Shown one piece after another: positions 26,396 to 35,471 of a DNA stretch of 55,308 nucleotides. Origin of the DNA: Bacillota bacterium (GTDB lineage: Bacteria; Bacillota; Sulfobacillia; DUSP01; JBFMCS01); the NCBI GenBank assembly GCA_040754315.1, contig JBFMCS010000045.1:1-55308 (forward strand), given 5' to 3'. The notes below the pieces were generated by a model. The model ran no database searches, was not told the DNA's origin, and saw only the letters and a program-made list of their open reading frames with translations. Each line of letters opens with the position of its first letter. Within the stretch, counting starts at the first letter, position 1. The translations under genes were made by a program, and so were the position numbers.

Positions 26396-26589
26396 CCCCG
26401 TGATGAGGTCCTCTCATACTACCGTGGGCCAGCACTACGCTCTTCTACAACAAAGCGACTTCCCCCGCTCGGCAGGGGCCAGGGGGCTCTAAGGCCAGGG
26501 AGAAACCGGGACACGGCCTAGGGGCTAGCCACGTCTATCCTGTCATAGGCTCACCCCATCACAACTACATTCTTATCGAGGTGATGCCA

Positions 26590-27369
26590 ATGATCGTGAG
26601 GACAAGAGTCCTTGTGTTCCTGGTTTTCTTCCTGATGCTCTCCCTCATAGCGGGCCTTTACATCCAGCGTCAGAAGCACCAACCGGTATTCGAGTGCTCT
26701 CAGGCTCCCGCCAAGGCAACAGACCTGCCTATCTTCTACGTTCACACTCAAGAAAAGAAGATGGCCCTGACCTTCGACATTTCATGGGGGGAGAAGACAC
26801 CAGGCCTTGTGCTGCCCATTCTCAGGGAGAGGCAGCAGCGGGCCACCTTCTTCCTGTCAGGGCCGTGGAGCGAGAGGCACCCCCAGGTTGTAAGGCGGAT
26901 CGTTGATGACGGCCACGAGATAGCCAACCATGGCCACGACCACGTGAACCTGAGCCAGTACTCAAAGGATCAGGTAGCCAAGAACATCTCCCAGACCCAC
27001 GCCATACTAAAACGCCTCTCTGGCACCGAGCCCTGCTTCCTCAGGCCCCCTAATGGTGACTACGATGACGTGGTTGTCCTAACAGCCAGGGAGCTCAACT
27101 ATGAGACGGTGATATGGTCTGTGGATTCGCTGGACTGGAAAAACCCCGGTGTTGACTACATGGTGAAGAGGGTCACTGGCATGGCATTCCCTGGAGCTAT
27201 CCTCCTATTTCACGCCAGCGACTCTTCAAAGCAGACTCACGAGGCCCTTCCCAGGGTCCTGGACGCCCTCCGGGCCGATGGCTACACCCTGGTAACCCTA
27301 GGGGAACTCATGAAGGCCGGAGAGCCGGCCAGGGATGACCCCCGGGGCAGGCCAAAACCTACAGGCTGA
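26590..27369 (+). CDS. PdaB-like polysaccharide deacetylase (sporulation type)
   Basis: 259 residues with an N-terminal membrane anchor or signal (LVFLVFFLMLSLIAGLYI) and one NodB domain. Motif 1 reads ALTFDISWG, the form seen in spore PdaB proteins, in which the second Asp of the usual TFDDGP is absent. Motif 2 is HEIANHGHDH, motif 3 RPPNGDYDD, and the C-terminal motif AILLFHASD. Members act at the cell wall or spore cortex on N-acetylated glycans; catalytic status is uncertain given the altered motif. ATG 26590 has GAGGTGAT just upstream. Its presence points to a spore-forming host. Confidence 0.85.
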   Translation: MIVRTRVLVFLVFFLMLSLIAGLYIQRQKHQPVFECSQAPAKATDLPIFYVHTQEKKMALTFDISWGEKTPGLVLPILRERQQRATFFLSGPWSERHPQVVRRIVDDGHEIANHGHDHVNLSQYSKDQVAKNISQTHAILKRLSGTEPCFLRPPNGDYDDVVVLTARELNYETVIWSVDSLDWKNPGVDYMVKRVTGMAFPGAILLFHASDSSKQTHEALPRVLDALRADGYTLVTLGELMKAGEPARDDPRGRPKPTG

Positions 27370-27390
27370 GTCTTCTCCAGTTGGGTGAGA

Positions 27391-27413
27391 GTCCCCCAGG
27401 TCCCCTGGGGGAC
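27391..27413. terminator. Bidirectional terminator hairpin
   Basis: A 10-base stem, GTCCCCCAGG (27391-27400) with CCTGGGGGAC (27404-27413) around a three-base loop, between the convergent pdaB-like and folD genes. Confidence 0.65.
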
Positions 27414-27458
27414 CAAGATAATCACCGCTTTCCCACCGGCAACCAATGGGTCCTGCCT

Positions 27459-28322
27459 CTAGGCCAGGCCGTTCTGCATCTCGCAGGCCATGACGGTGTG
27501 CTTGCAGAGCACTGCTGTGGTAACGGAGCCCACACCGCCCGGAACAGGAGTGATCTTATCCACGATGGGCTCCACCGAGGCATAGTCCACGTCACCGCAG
27601 TACTTCCCGGGGTCGTCCGGGTCCTCGTTGATCCCCACGTCAATGACTACCTGGCCTGGCTTTACGTAGGAACTGTCCACCATCTTCGCCCTGCCCATGG
27701 CGGCCACGAGCACGTCCGCCTCGGCAGCTACGGAGGGCAGGTCTAGCGTCCTCGAATGGCAAATGGTGACCGTGGCGTGCTCCCTCAGGAGCAGGACGGC
27801 TACAGGCTTCCCCACTACCAGCGACCGGCCAAGGACCACCGTCTTCTTGCCCTTGAGGGCTATCCCGTAGTGTTTCAGGATGTCCATGCAGGCAGCGGGA
27901 GTACAGGGCGGGAACCCTGTGAGTTCATCGGCAAACACCTTGCCGGCGCTGCCCAGGCTCATGCAGTCCACGTCCTTCTCCACCGGGATCAGGTTGCGGA
28001 TCTTCTTCTCATCCAGGTGCTTAGGCAGCGGGGCGAACATGAGAATGCCGTTGATGTCCCTGTCGGCGCCCACCGCCAGCACCGCTCCTTCAAATTCATC
28101 CTGGGAGACGTCCTGCGGGTATTCAAATACCTGGTATGCTATCCCCATGGAATCGCAGGCCTTCTTGGCCCCCCCCTCGTAGAACAGGTCATCCGGCCGC
28201 GCGCCCACCCGGATGATACCCAGTTTCGGGGTAATGCCCTTTGCCTTGAGGGCATTGACCCTCTTTGCCACGTCCTCTTTCACCGCATCTGCTACCGCCT
28301 TGCCCTTTAGCACCTCAGCCAT
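27459..28322 (-). CDS. folD: FolD-type methylenetetrahydrofolate dehydrogenase with altered cyclohydrolase site
   Basis: 287 residues, standard FolD length, with the NAD(P) domain motif [10 protein letters not shown] and the C-terminal ITPVPGGVG. Bifunctional FolD enzymes have Tyr-x-x-x-Lys and a Gln in GILVQLPLP (Lys54 and Gln98 in E. coli). Here the first reads FYEGGAKKA, placing Ala52 where the catalytic Lys belongs, and the second reads GILMFAPLP, placing Phe96 at the Gln position. Asp of KDVD remains. I infer that it keeps the dehydrogenase step but not the cyclohydrolase step. The FchA-type gene just upstream in the same operon would supply it. ATG 28322 has AAGGAGG seven bases upstream. 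Confidence 0.9.
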   Translation of the reverse strand: MAEVLKGKAVADAVKEDVAKRVNALKAKGITPKLGIIRVGARPDDLFYEGGAKKACDSMGIAYQVFEYPQDVSQDEFEGAVLAVGADRDINGILMFAPLPKHLDEKKIRNLIPVEKDVDCMSLGSAGKVFADELTGFPPCTPAACMDILKHYGIALKGKKTVVLGRSLVVGKPVAVLLLREHATVTICHSRTLDLPSVAAEADVLVAAMGRAKMVDSSYVKPGQVVIDVGINEDPDDPGKYCGDVDYASVEPIVDKITPVPGGVGSVTTAVLCKHTVMACEMQNGLA

Positions 28323-28346
28323 GGCATAACCTCCTTGAAAGCTGGC

Positions 28347-28985
28347 CTAGGCCTGCTTCTTGATCTTCGAGATCACCAGTTCCAACGTGGCATCGGCCAC
28401 GCGGCTACCCTCATCCAGCATCTGGTCGATTTCCCTTGAAACCTCCGATACATAGGCTTCATCCTTGATGGTGTTGAGGTTGATGACCACGTTGAGATAA
28501 CCGCTGATCAATGCTGACTTGAGGAATGTCACACCGCAGCCCACATCGGATATGGCGATCCTGGAGCCTATCTGCCCCATCCGCTCGTGGATCCTGATGC
28601 CCTCGCAGGACTTGCGCATGATCTCCAGCGGCACTGAGCAAGCCACCTTTGAGCAGGCCTCAAGGGTTTCCTCCTTGATCCTGGCCTCCTCAGGGGTGTC
28701 CTTCGGCAAGCCGTAGGCCTCAGAAAGCGGCTCAAAGACCTCGGCGTCCTTGTCTACCAGCCCTTTCAGCTCCTCAATGATCTTGTCGCCCCTAGCCAGT
28801 AGTTCCTTTACTTCCTCCTCAAAATCAGCATACTTCTTCTTGCCCACCGTGAGGTTGCCCACCATGTTGGAGAGGGCCATCCCTATTGCGCCTCCCATGG
28901 CTGCGGCACCGCCACCGCCGGGGACAGGCGCCTTCGAAGCCAGGGCCGCCAGGAATTCTCCGCAGCTCTTGTCTACCATTGACAT
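28347..28985 (-). CDS. fchA: Cyclodeaminase/cyclohydrolase family protein (FchA-type methenyl-THF cyclohydrolase)
   Basis: 212 residues, all-helical formiminotransferase-cyclodeaminase domain: FLAALASKAPVPGGGGAAAM at the N-terminus, NMVGNLTVGKKKYADFE, and SDVGCGVTFLKSAL toward the end. In clostridia, free-standing members of this family are methenyltetrahydrofolate cyclohydrolases. It is 24 bases upstream of folD on the same strand; that neighbour has lost the cyclohydrolase residues, which supports this function over formimino-THF cyclodeaminase, although both are possible. ATG 28985 has GGGAGG upstream; a GTG at 29003 overlaps that site. Confidence 0.87.
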   Translation of the reverse strand: MSMVDKSCGEFLAALASKAPVPGGGGAAAMGGAIGMALSNMVGNLTVGKKKYADFEEEVKELLARGDKIIEELKGLVDKDAEVFEPLSEAYGLPKDTPEEARIKEETLEACSKVACSVPLEIMRKSCEGIRIHERMGQIGSRIAISDVGCGVTFLKSALISGYLNVVINLNTIKDEAYVSEVSREIDQMLDEGSRVADATLELVISKIKKQA

Positions 28986-29118
28986 AGAATCAACCTCCCT
29001 CACCTTGTCTTTTCACCTAGTCAAGACCGGCCACCATCGCCTTCCGGTTAGATAACACTCTAAGAAACGGGCCTTTCACCCATCCTGGCAGGCCAGGACA
29101 CATGGCCCAGCCTGGCCC

Positions 29119-31092
29119 TCACATCCTCCCCGAGAGAACCTGGAGGGGAATGTACAAGGCAAGAAAGACACCCAGGACAGTCACGAGGATCAGCGTATCG
29201 AAGTCCAGGTTGGTCAGGTTGAACTCCGCAGATGTCCGGGATTGAGGATCATAGTCGATGTTCTTCGCCAGGTTGGAGGAGGTCGTGATGCCGTCCTGCA
29301 ACCTCCTGGTGGCCCTGTCGGTCAGGAGCTGCCAGGACACGGCCAGCCGGGCCCATCCCCTCACGGCACTGCCTGCCAAGGCGCGGCCGCAGTACTCAAT
29401 GCTGAGAGCCTTCGGGAAGTGGAGGTGAAAGATACCTGTCCTCATGCCCACGGTAAAAAGCCCAAGTCCTAAGGCTAGCGTGATGAGGATGGCTATGACG
29501 TCCTTTGGGTACCAGAAGTCCAGGTGCCCCAGGTACTCATCGACAAAGTGGTGATCGTACCCGACCCCTGTCGCCGCCGGGCCTAATCCCACGTTCACCA
29601 GGAGGTTCGGGGCCAGCCCTATAGCCAGCATCACTACGCACAGTATTCCCATGCCCACCTTGACGGGTAAGGGTTCGCCCCTTACCGTCGCGAACCTCTC
29701 TGGCCGTTTACCCAGGAAGGTGAGGCCGAATAGCTTTATGAAGGAGCAGGCCGTGCCTACACCCGTGAGAGAGAAGACCTTCTCCCCCCACCACAGGTAC
29801 ATGCTGCCTGTGGTGTGGGCCATGTGCTGGGCCGCCTCAACGATGGAGTGATGAAGCATGGTCTTGGAGGCATACCCGTTCAGCCCTGGAAAGCCCGTGA
29901 TCCCCATGGCGGCTATGAGCATGGCAGCCGCCGTGAAGGGGAAGTTCCTCCATAGCCCGCCCAGCTTGTACATGTCCAGCTCCTCCGTGGAGAGGTAGAC
30001 AACACCTACAGCCAGGAAGAGTCCCGCCTTGAAGAGCGCATGGTTGATGATATGGTAGACCGCACCGCCAAAGCCCATGGCGCCATGCCCAAGGCCAAGG
30101 TAGGCGGCGACACCGGCACCCATGAGTATGTAACCCATCTGGCTTATGCTATGGTAGGCCAGCATCCGCTTTGAGTTGCCGGACTGCAGGGCCATGAACA
30201 CCCCGAAGATCATGGTGAAAAGCCCAGTGGTGATCACCGCCAGCCCGAGGCCCTCGTAGAAGGCCCCTTGCCCATGGCCATCCTCCAGGGCCATGAGACC
30301 AACGCGCACTATGCCGTAGGCCCCGGCCTTTATCATTACCCCAGACAGCAGGGCACTGGCTGGTGACGGGGCCACGGGGTGAGCCTGGGGCAGCCATATG
30401 TGAACTGGCACCATGCCAGCCTTGATCCCAAAGCCCAGCACCAGCAGGCTAGCCACCAACGGTTTCAGCGTCCCCAGCGAGTGCATGGTCCCGCTATCCA
30501 GCGCCAGGGTGTGCCCGAAGTAGTACTGCAGCGCCATGCCAGTGATGAGGCAAAGACCGCCGAATACCCCCATGAACAGGTAGAGGTTGCCGGCGGAGCG
30601 CGCCTCTTGGTCTTCCCTGTGGACCACAAGAACGTAGGAGGCGAAGGTTAAAGCCTCAAAGAACAGGAGCAGGCTCAGGAGATCCCCGGCAGTCGACACA
30701 CCCATCATGGCAGCCAGGGTCAGGTTATTGAAGAAGTAGTACCGGGTCCTCTGGCCTTCGTGGCCCATGTAGGCCCAGGCGTAGATGGTGGAGGCCAGCC
30801 ATACGAGGCTCGCCACGGCGCCCACCAGGAGGCCCAGGAAATCCACGCGAAAGGATATGCCAGAGGGCCACACTCCCTGGAGGAGGTGATAGACAACGGT
30901 ATTGCCGCGGGATAAGGCAGGGTACATGAGGACCACTGACAGGAACGCACCCAGGCACCCCATGGCTGCTACCAGGTCCCGGGCCTTGCTTCGCCGCTCT
31001 CCCAGGATCCCTGCGGCCACCGCCGAGAGCAGGGGAAACAGCACAGCCAGGATGGGCAATATGGATTGGACAGTTCCATGGTTTGGCATCAC
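29119..31092 (-). CDS. Mrp-type antiporter large subunit (MrpA/NuoL-like)
   Basis: 657 residues, about 16 membrane helices. Proton-translocation signatures are visible: Glu in LFFEALTFASYVLV, GFGIKAGMVPVHIWLPQAHP (Lys), then ALLSGVMIKAGAYG (Lys) and HIINHALFKAGLFL. It belongs to the antiporter-like subunits shared by Mrp, complex I and energy-converting hydrogenases. The MrpA C-terminal domains are encoded separately upstream (35220-35471 and 34940-35218). It is the last gene of the ten-gene operon. The start is GTG 31092 (GGAGG seven bases upstream) or ATG 31089. Confidence 0.88.
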   Translation of the reverse strand: MMPNHGTVQSILPILAVLFPLLSAVAAGILGERRSKARDLVAAMGCLGAFLSVVLMYPALSRGNTVVYHLLQGVWPSGISFRVDFLGLLVGAVASLVWLASTIYAWAYMGHEGQRTRYYFFNNLTLAAMMGVSTAGDLLSLLLFFEALTFASYVLVVHREDQEARSAGNLYLFMGVFGGLCLITGMALQYYFGHTLALDSGTMHSLGTLKPLVASLLVLGFGIKAGMVPVHIWLPQAHPVAPSPASALLSGVMIKAGAYGIVRVGLMALEDGHGQGAFYEGLGLAVITTGLFTMIFGVFMALQSGNSKRMLAYHSISQMGYILMGAGVAAYLGLGHGAMGFGGAVYHIINHALFKAGLFLAVGVVYLSTEELDMYKLGGLWRNFPFTAAAMLIAAMGITGFPGLNGYASKTMLHHSIVEAAQHMAHTTGSMYLWWGEKVFSLTGVGTACSFIKLFGLTFLGKRPERFATVRGEPLPVKVGMGILCVVMLAIGLAPNLLVNVGLGPAATGVGYDHHFVDEYLGHLDFWYPKDVIAILITLALGLGLFTVGMRTGIFHLHFPKALSIEYCGRALAGSAVRGWARLAVSWQLLTDRATRRLQDGITTSSNLAKNIDYDPQSRTSAEFNLTNLDFDTLILVTVLGVFLALYIPLQVLSGRM

Positions 31093-31111
31093 CGTCTTGC
31101 CTCCGTCTCCG

Positions 31112-32620
31112 TCATCCTAGGAAAGCCTGGACTACCAGGGATACCAAGGCCACGGGCAGATCAGGCCAGAACCCCAACACCAGGCAGAGGCAGGCGAGGG
31201 CAAGGGTGGGCCAGAGCATGGCAGGGTGGCCCTCGCCTAGCCCCTGGTGGTGCCCGTGGCCAGGCCCGTGAGCCTGGAGCTGTACCCCCGCGGGCTTATG
31301 GAAGAACGCCGATATGGAAATGGGCAGGAAGTAGGCGGCGTTCAAGAGGGCGCTCACCGCTAAGACCACGACGGCCGCGCTCATGCCCGACTCCACGCTG
31401 CCGTTGATCAGAAACCACTTGCTCCAGAAACCGTTCATGGGGAGCGCCCCGATCATGCCTATGCTAGCCAGCGCAAAGGCGGTCATGGTCAGGGGCATTG
31501 ACCGCCCTATCCCCGCCAGCTCGCTCACCCGGGTCTTCCCGGTGCCTTCAGCTATCAGGCCGGCGCAGAAGAACAGGGTTATCTTCATGAGGGAATGGTT
31601 GAACATGTGGAGCATCCCGCCCTTGAAGCCCATTGGCGTCAGCAGGGCAGCCCCCAGCATTATGTAGCCCAGCTGGCTCACAGTGGAGTAGGCCAGGCGT
31701 CTCTTAAGGACGTCCTGGTTTAGCGCAAAGACAGACCCCGCAAGTATCGTGGCCAAGAGCACCGCAACGAAGTAGGGGCTCACCGCCATCTCATGCATGA
31801 CCTCATCCCCGAAGACCGAGTACATGGTGCGAAGGACCCCAAAGACCCCCGCCTTGACCACTGCCACCGCGTGAAGAAGAGCGCTCACCGGCGTGGGGGC
31901 TACCATTGCCGAGGGCAGCCAGGAGTGGAGGGGCATTATCGCGGCCTTCACGCCGAACCCCGCGATGTAGAGGGCAAATGCCAGGGCCAGGGCTGTTGTG
32001 CTGAGCACCGCCAGGCGCGGCGCCCCTCCCAGGATGGAGAGCTCGCTGAAGGCCACGCTCCCTGTCCAGGTGTACGTGAGGACAATCCCGGCAAGGATCA
32101 GGGTGGCTCCGCACAGGCTGTAGACGATGTACTTGGCGCCCGCCACCATGGCCTCTTTGGTCCTGTAGTGTATGACCAGGGGATAGGTTGTAAGGGTCAG
32201 GAACTCGTAGAAGAAGTACAGGATGAACAGGTTTGCCGCGAAGGCTATGCCCATGGTCACTCCCAGGGAGAGGGTGAAGAAAGTGAAGTATGTGCGCTGC
32301 CCGTTTTCATGAGCCATGTAGCCTATGGAGTAGAGCATGGCGAACACCCACAGGCCCGAGGCAATGAGGGCAAACATCATACCCAGATGGTCGACCCTAA
32401 GTTCAATGGAGAAGGCAGGAGTAACCAGGAGTGGGGCCGTCCGCACTACTCCATCCTGGATGACCGCAGGCATCAGGAACAGCACGATCCCTGCGGTAAC
32501 CAGGGCCGTGCCCAGGGATATGGCGTTCCGGAGCGCCTTCTGCTCCTCCTTGAGGCTCCCAAGGACAGCGGCCGAAACGGCAGGCAGGATTACTGTAACC
32601 CATGGCAACCACGACTGCAT
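31112..32620 (-). CDS. Mrp-type antiporter large subunit (second MrpD/NuoM-like)
   Basis: 502 residues, about 14 membrane helices. It has FYEFLTLTTYPLVIH (Glu), GFGVKAAIMPLHSWLPSAM, ALLHAVAVVKAGVFG and NHSLMKITLFF with conserved charged residues. A His-rich loop, HGPGHGHHQGLGEGH near residue 455, is unusual and could bind metal or act in pH sensing. It lies between two other large antiporter subunits, with gaps of about 20 bases. Confidence 0.88.
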   Translation of the reverse strand: MQSWLPWVTVILPAVSAAVLGSLKEEQKALRNAISLGTALVTAGIVLFLMPAVIQDGVVRTAPLLVTPAFSIELRVDHLGMMFALIASGLWVFAMLYSIGYMAHENGQRTYFTFFTLSLGVTMGIAFAANLFILYFFYEFLTLTTYPLVIHYRTKEAMVAGAKYIVYSLCGATLILAGIVLTYTWTGSVAFSELSILGGAPRLAVLSTTALALAFALYIAGFGVKAAIMPLHSWLPSAMVAPTPVSALLHAVAVVKAGVFGVLRTMYSVFGDEVMHEMAVSPYFVAVLLATILAGSVFALNQDVLKRRLAYSTVSQLGYIMLGAALLTPMGFKGGMLHMFNHSLMKITLFFCAGLIAEGTGKTRVSELAGIGRSMPLTMTAFALASIGMIGALPMNGFWSKWFLINGSVESGMSAAVVVLAVSALLNAAYFLPISISAFFHKPAGVQLQAHGPGHGHHQGLGEGHPAMLWPTLALACLCLVLGFWPDLPVALVSLVVQAFLG

Positions 32621-32638
32621 GGTGCTTCATCCCTCTTT

Positions 32639-34141
32639 CTAGAAGAACAGGGTTTCCACAGCCTTCTCGATGATATCCAAAGCCAGGGCGGGCTTGATCC
32701 CCAGCAGTATCGTGGCACCGGTGAGCAACAGTATGGGTACCAGCATAGGCCAGGGTGTCTCCTTGATGGGTCCCTTGAAGGCGCCACTTTCATCCGTGGT
32801 GAACCAGGCTCTCCACACCACGGGGAGCAGGTAGGCCGCGGCCAGAAGGCTGCCTACCAGTATGACCACGACCATAAAGGGAGAACCCGCGTCAAGGCTG
32901 CCCGAAAGGAGGTACCACTTGGAGACGAAACCGCTCAACAGGGGTATTCCCATCATGGAGAAGGAGCAAATGGTAAAACAGGCCATGGTCCATGGCATGG
33001 CCTTGCCCAGCCCCGCGAAGTCCCGTATGTTCCTCCGGCCTGTGCGGTAGATGACGCCCCCCGCAGCCATGAACAGGCAACTCTTCATGATGGCATGGCT
33101 CATAATGTGAAAGAGCGCCGCTATCATCCCGAGCCTGGTGTTAAGGCCCAGGGCGAGGTATATGTAGCCTATCTGGGCCACAGAGGAGTAGGCCAGCCGG
33201 CGCTTTATGTCCGGCTGGATCATGGCGAACAGCGAGCCTCCGATGATGCCAGCGCAGGCCAGGCTCGTCAGGGTTGTGGGTATGAAGTACCGGGCAAGGA
33301 TCACGTGGTAGAAGCAGAAGTACAGCACCTTGATAAGTCCGAATATGTATACCTTGGACACCAGGCCAGATAGGAGGGCGCTGGAGGGGGACGGCGCGGA
33401 CGAGTAGGCGTCAGGCAACCAGACGTGCAGGGGGAACAGGGCGCTCTTGACACCGAACCCCGCCACGAAGAAGCTCAGGGCCACCCATAGAAGCATCGGG
33501 TAGGAATCCCTGGCGGTAATCAGGGCTGTCGTCACGTACCTCATGTTCAGGTGCCCGGTGACCACGTAGACCATGCCGATGCCCGCCATGATGAAGCCAG
33601 AACCCAGCGTGGCCAGCATCAGGTACTTGAAGGCTGCCTCCGTGGAGGCCTGGTCATCCCTGGCCGCCACCAGGGCCACGGCGGAAAACCCGGTGACCTC
33701 AATGAAGACGTAAAGGTTGAAGAGGTCATCGGTGACTGTCATGCCCAGCATGCCCGACATCAGGAGCAGGTACGTAGTTATGTACCACCCCTGGGAGGAC
33801 CTGCTCATACTCTCCTTGATCTCGCGTAGCGCGTAAAAGAGCACCACCAGGCCCACACCGCTGACCAGTGTTACAATGAAGGCAGTCATAGGATCGATGA
33901 CTATGCGGATGCCCCACGGCGGGGGCCAGTGGCCCACGTTGTAGTACACCCTGGTGCCGTCCCTGGTCACCCCTATGAAGTAAAGGGAGAGGCAGAAGGA
34001 GACAGCAACGCTCACCACGGCCAGGGGACCGCTGAGATTGAACCGTACCCGGGAGACCACTGGCATGAGGTAGGCCCCCAGGAGGGTGGACATGGTTACC
34101 AGGAGCGGCAGGTTCTCATGTAGCGTCTCGATCATGTCCAT
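32639..34141 (-). CDS. mrpD: Mrp-type antiporter subunit MrpD
   Basis: 500 residues with about 14 membrane helices, the proton/cation-translocating subunit. Key blocks are FIEVTGFSAVALVA (Glu), GFGVKSALFPLHVWLPDAY (Lys), ALLSGLVSKVYIFGL and HIMSHAIMKSCLFM. It immediately follows MrpC, as in canonical Mrp operons, and overlaps it by 26 bases. ATG 34141 has AGGAG eight bases upstream. Confidence 0.9.
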   Translation of the reverse strand: MDMIETLHENLPLLVTMSTLLGAYLMPVVSRVRFNLSGPLAVVSVAVSFCLSLYFIGVTRDGTRVYYNVGHWPPPWGIRIVIDPMTAFIVTLVSGVGLVVLFYALREIKESMSRSSQGWYITTYLLLMSGMLGMTVTDDLFNLYVFIEVTGFSAVALVAARDDQASTEAAFKYLMLATLGSGFIMAGIGMVYVVTGHLNMRYVTTALITARDSYPMLLWVALSFFVAGFGVKSALFPLHVWLPDAYSSAPSPSSALLSGLVSKVYIFGLIKVLYFCFYHVILARYFIPTTLTSLACAGIIGGSLFAMIQPDIKRRLAYSSVAQIGYIYLALGLNTRLGMIAALFHIMSHAIMKSCLFMAAGGVIYRTGRRNIRDFAGLGKAMPWTMACFTICSFSMMGIPLLSGFVSKWYLLSGSLDAGSPFMVVVILVGSLLAAAYLLPVVWRAWFTTDESGAFKGPIKETPWPMLVPILLLTGATILLGIKPALALDIIEKAVETLFF

Positions 34142-34517
34142 TTTGTGCGCTCCTTAAAAGTACGATCTTGCAGGCATCGATGGTGCCGTAGTAGCGGTAG
34201 AGCTTCACCAGGAGGCTGAGGGCGAAGGCCGTCACGCTAACGCTCACCACGATCCCCGTGAGGATCAGGGCGGTAGGCACGGGATTCGCGTACTTGGCAG
34301 CCTTGTCCGCCATGTCCGTTATGGGCACCTTGTATCCCTTGATGTGACCGGCGGCGATGAACAGCAGGAATATGGCGCTGGTCACGATGTTGATGCCGAT
34401 GATCTTCTTCATCATGTTGTTGTGGCTAAGTACCGTGTATGTGCCTATGGCGAAAAGCAAGGCGGCCGTGACATACGGGTAGTTGATGAGCAGCCTCTCC
34501 CAGAAGTCGGCGTTCAT
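34116..34517 (-). CDS. mrpC: Mrp-type antiporter subunit MrpC (NuoK-like)
   Basis: 133 residues, three membrane helices. FAIGTYTVLSHNNMMKKIIGINI and NPVPTALILTGIVVSVSVTA are the conserved helices of MrpC/NuoK. The start overlaps the MrpB stop (ATGA) and the end overlaps mrpD. The C-terminal tail after about residue 115 is hydrophilic and longer than usual because of the overlap. Confidence 0.9.
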   Translation of the reverse strand: MNADFWERLLINYPYVTAALLFAIGTYTVLSHNNMMKKIIGINIVTSAIFLLFIAAGHIKGYKVPITDMADKAAKYANPVPTALILTGIVVSVSVTAFALSLLVKLYRYYGTIDACKIVLLRSAQNGHDRDAT

Positions 34518-34927
34518 GCCCGGTGCCTCCCGTGACCGCCCGGTTCCTCCATGAGGGCGTAGTAGAGTGCCAGGATGGTACAGGCTACCACGATACCTAC
34601 TCCAACCGTGATGACGAATATCCAGCCGCTGGAGAACAGTTCTCCCGGTGTCCCCAGGGGCAAGTAGATATTAAACAGCATGCCCAGCCCCTTCAGCACC
34701 CCTACGAAGCACATGCCGGCGTACAGGAACGTTGTCACATAGTCCTCCTTCACCGCCCGTTCCATGCCGAAAGCCAGGGCCACCAGGATGAAGCACAACC
34801 CTATGACCATCCCTCCGGAAAACCCCCCGCCAGGGGTCAGGTGCCCGTGAAATAGCACGTAAAGCCCGTACATCTGCACGAAGGGTATTAGATAGCCTGA
34901 AACGGATTTCAGGAGGAAATCCTGCAT
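34514..34927 (-). CDS. mrpB: Mrp-type antiporter subunit MrpB
   Basis: 137 residues, about four membrane helices. PFVQMYGLYVLFHGHLTPGGGFSGGM contains the HGHLTPGGGFSGG signature of MnhB/MrpB domains. It is encoded between the small MbhE-like protein and MrpC. ATG 34927 has a GGGGGGG run upstream. Confidence 0.9.
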   Translation of the reverse strand: MQDFLLKSVSGYLIPFVQMYGLYVLFHGHLTPGGGFSGGMVIGLCFILVALAFGMERAVKEDYVTTFLYAGMCFVGVLKGLGMLFNIYLPLGTPGELFSSGWIFVITVGVGIVVACTILALYYALMEEPGGHGRHRA

Positions 34928-34939
34928 CCTTCGCCCCCC

Positions 34940-35218
34940 CTATGGCTTGGCGCTGGCCTTGAGTGTGATCATCACCGCTATGATTGCTGTAAATAGCACA
35001 GTTGTCTCAATCATCGTGTCGTACGCCCGGTAGTCCAGGATGACGCCAGCCACGATGTTGACAGCGCCGGTCTCCTCCAGGGCCCTGTAGTTGTACCACG
35101 ATGCCACCTCATTGTTGCTGGGGTTGTCCGGTGCACCGTAGGGCGGCAGCTCGCTTACCGCCAGGATGAACATGTATCCCACCAGCACGACGACAAGCAG
35201 CGTGCCAACCCTCTTCAT
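34940..35218 (-). CDS. MbhE-like subunit (separate MrpA C-terminal/MrpB N-terminal module)
   Basis: 92 residues with two membrane helices flanking a periplasmic-side loop. LPPYGAPDNPSNNEV, NIVAGVILDYRAYDTMIETTV and a final hydrophobic segment match the small E-type module that in many bacteria is fused to MrpA or MrpB. Here it is free-standing, as in archaeal Mbh-type operons. ATG 35218 is one base after the preceding stop with GGAAG upstream. Confidence 0.85.
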   Translation of the reverse strand: MKRVGTLLVVVLVGYMFILAVSELPPYGAPDNPSNNEVASWYNYRALEETGAVNIVAGVILDYRAYDTMIETTVLFTAIIAVMITLKASAKP

Positions 35219-35219
35219 G

Positions 35220-35471
35220 TCAATCTTCCTTCCGTTGGGTTCGCATGATTACCGCCACCATGAGGGTGGTCATGCCGATGCCTGCGGCGGCCTCCGTAAT
35301 GGCGATGTCCGGCGCGCTCATGATCTGCCACACGATGGCCATGATGACGCTGTACGCTCCAAAAATGATGATGGCATAGAGCAGGTCCCGGGTGAAGGAC
35401 ACGGCCACCGCGCAAAGGACCAGGAATGTCAGGAAGATCATGGTCATCCAATCCAGGCTGGTCAGGGTCAA
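35220..35471 (-). CDS. DUF4040 subunit (MbhD-like, separate MrpA C-terminal domain)
   Basis: 83 residues, two to three membrane helices. DLLYAIIIFGAYSVIMAIVW and APDIAITEAAAGIGMTTLM are the conserved core of DUF4040. It forms a module that in classical Mrp is the C-terminal part of MrpA. TTG 35471 overlaps the MrpG stop codon (TTGA); ATG 35447 is an alternative start that would shorten the first helix. Confidence 0.83.
   Translation of the reverse strand: MTLTSLDWMTMIFLTFLVLCAVAVSFTRDLLYAIIIFGAYSVIMAIVWQIMSAPDIAITEAAAGIGMTTLMVAVIMRTQRKED

Noticed and set aside
26542-26575. Sporulation sigma-E or sigma-G promoter before the pdaB-like gene
   Set aside because: GTCATA and CATTCTTA are suggestive, but spacing and the -10 match are imperfect, and the start point would fall on the ribosome site.
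28986-29118. Glycine or tetrahydrofolate riboswitch ahead of fchA-folD
   Set aside because: The short leader shows none of the conserved blocks of either riboswitch.
31793-33373. Plus-strand open frame of about 526 codons opposite the Mrp large subunits
   Set aside because: The His/Gln/Gly-rich, hydrophilic translation is typical of antisense frames of membrane proteins. The minus-strand genes have clear family motifs and ribosome sites.
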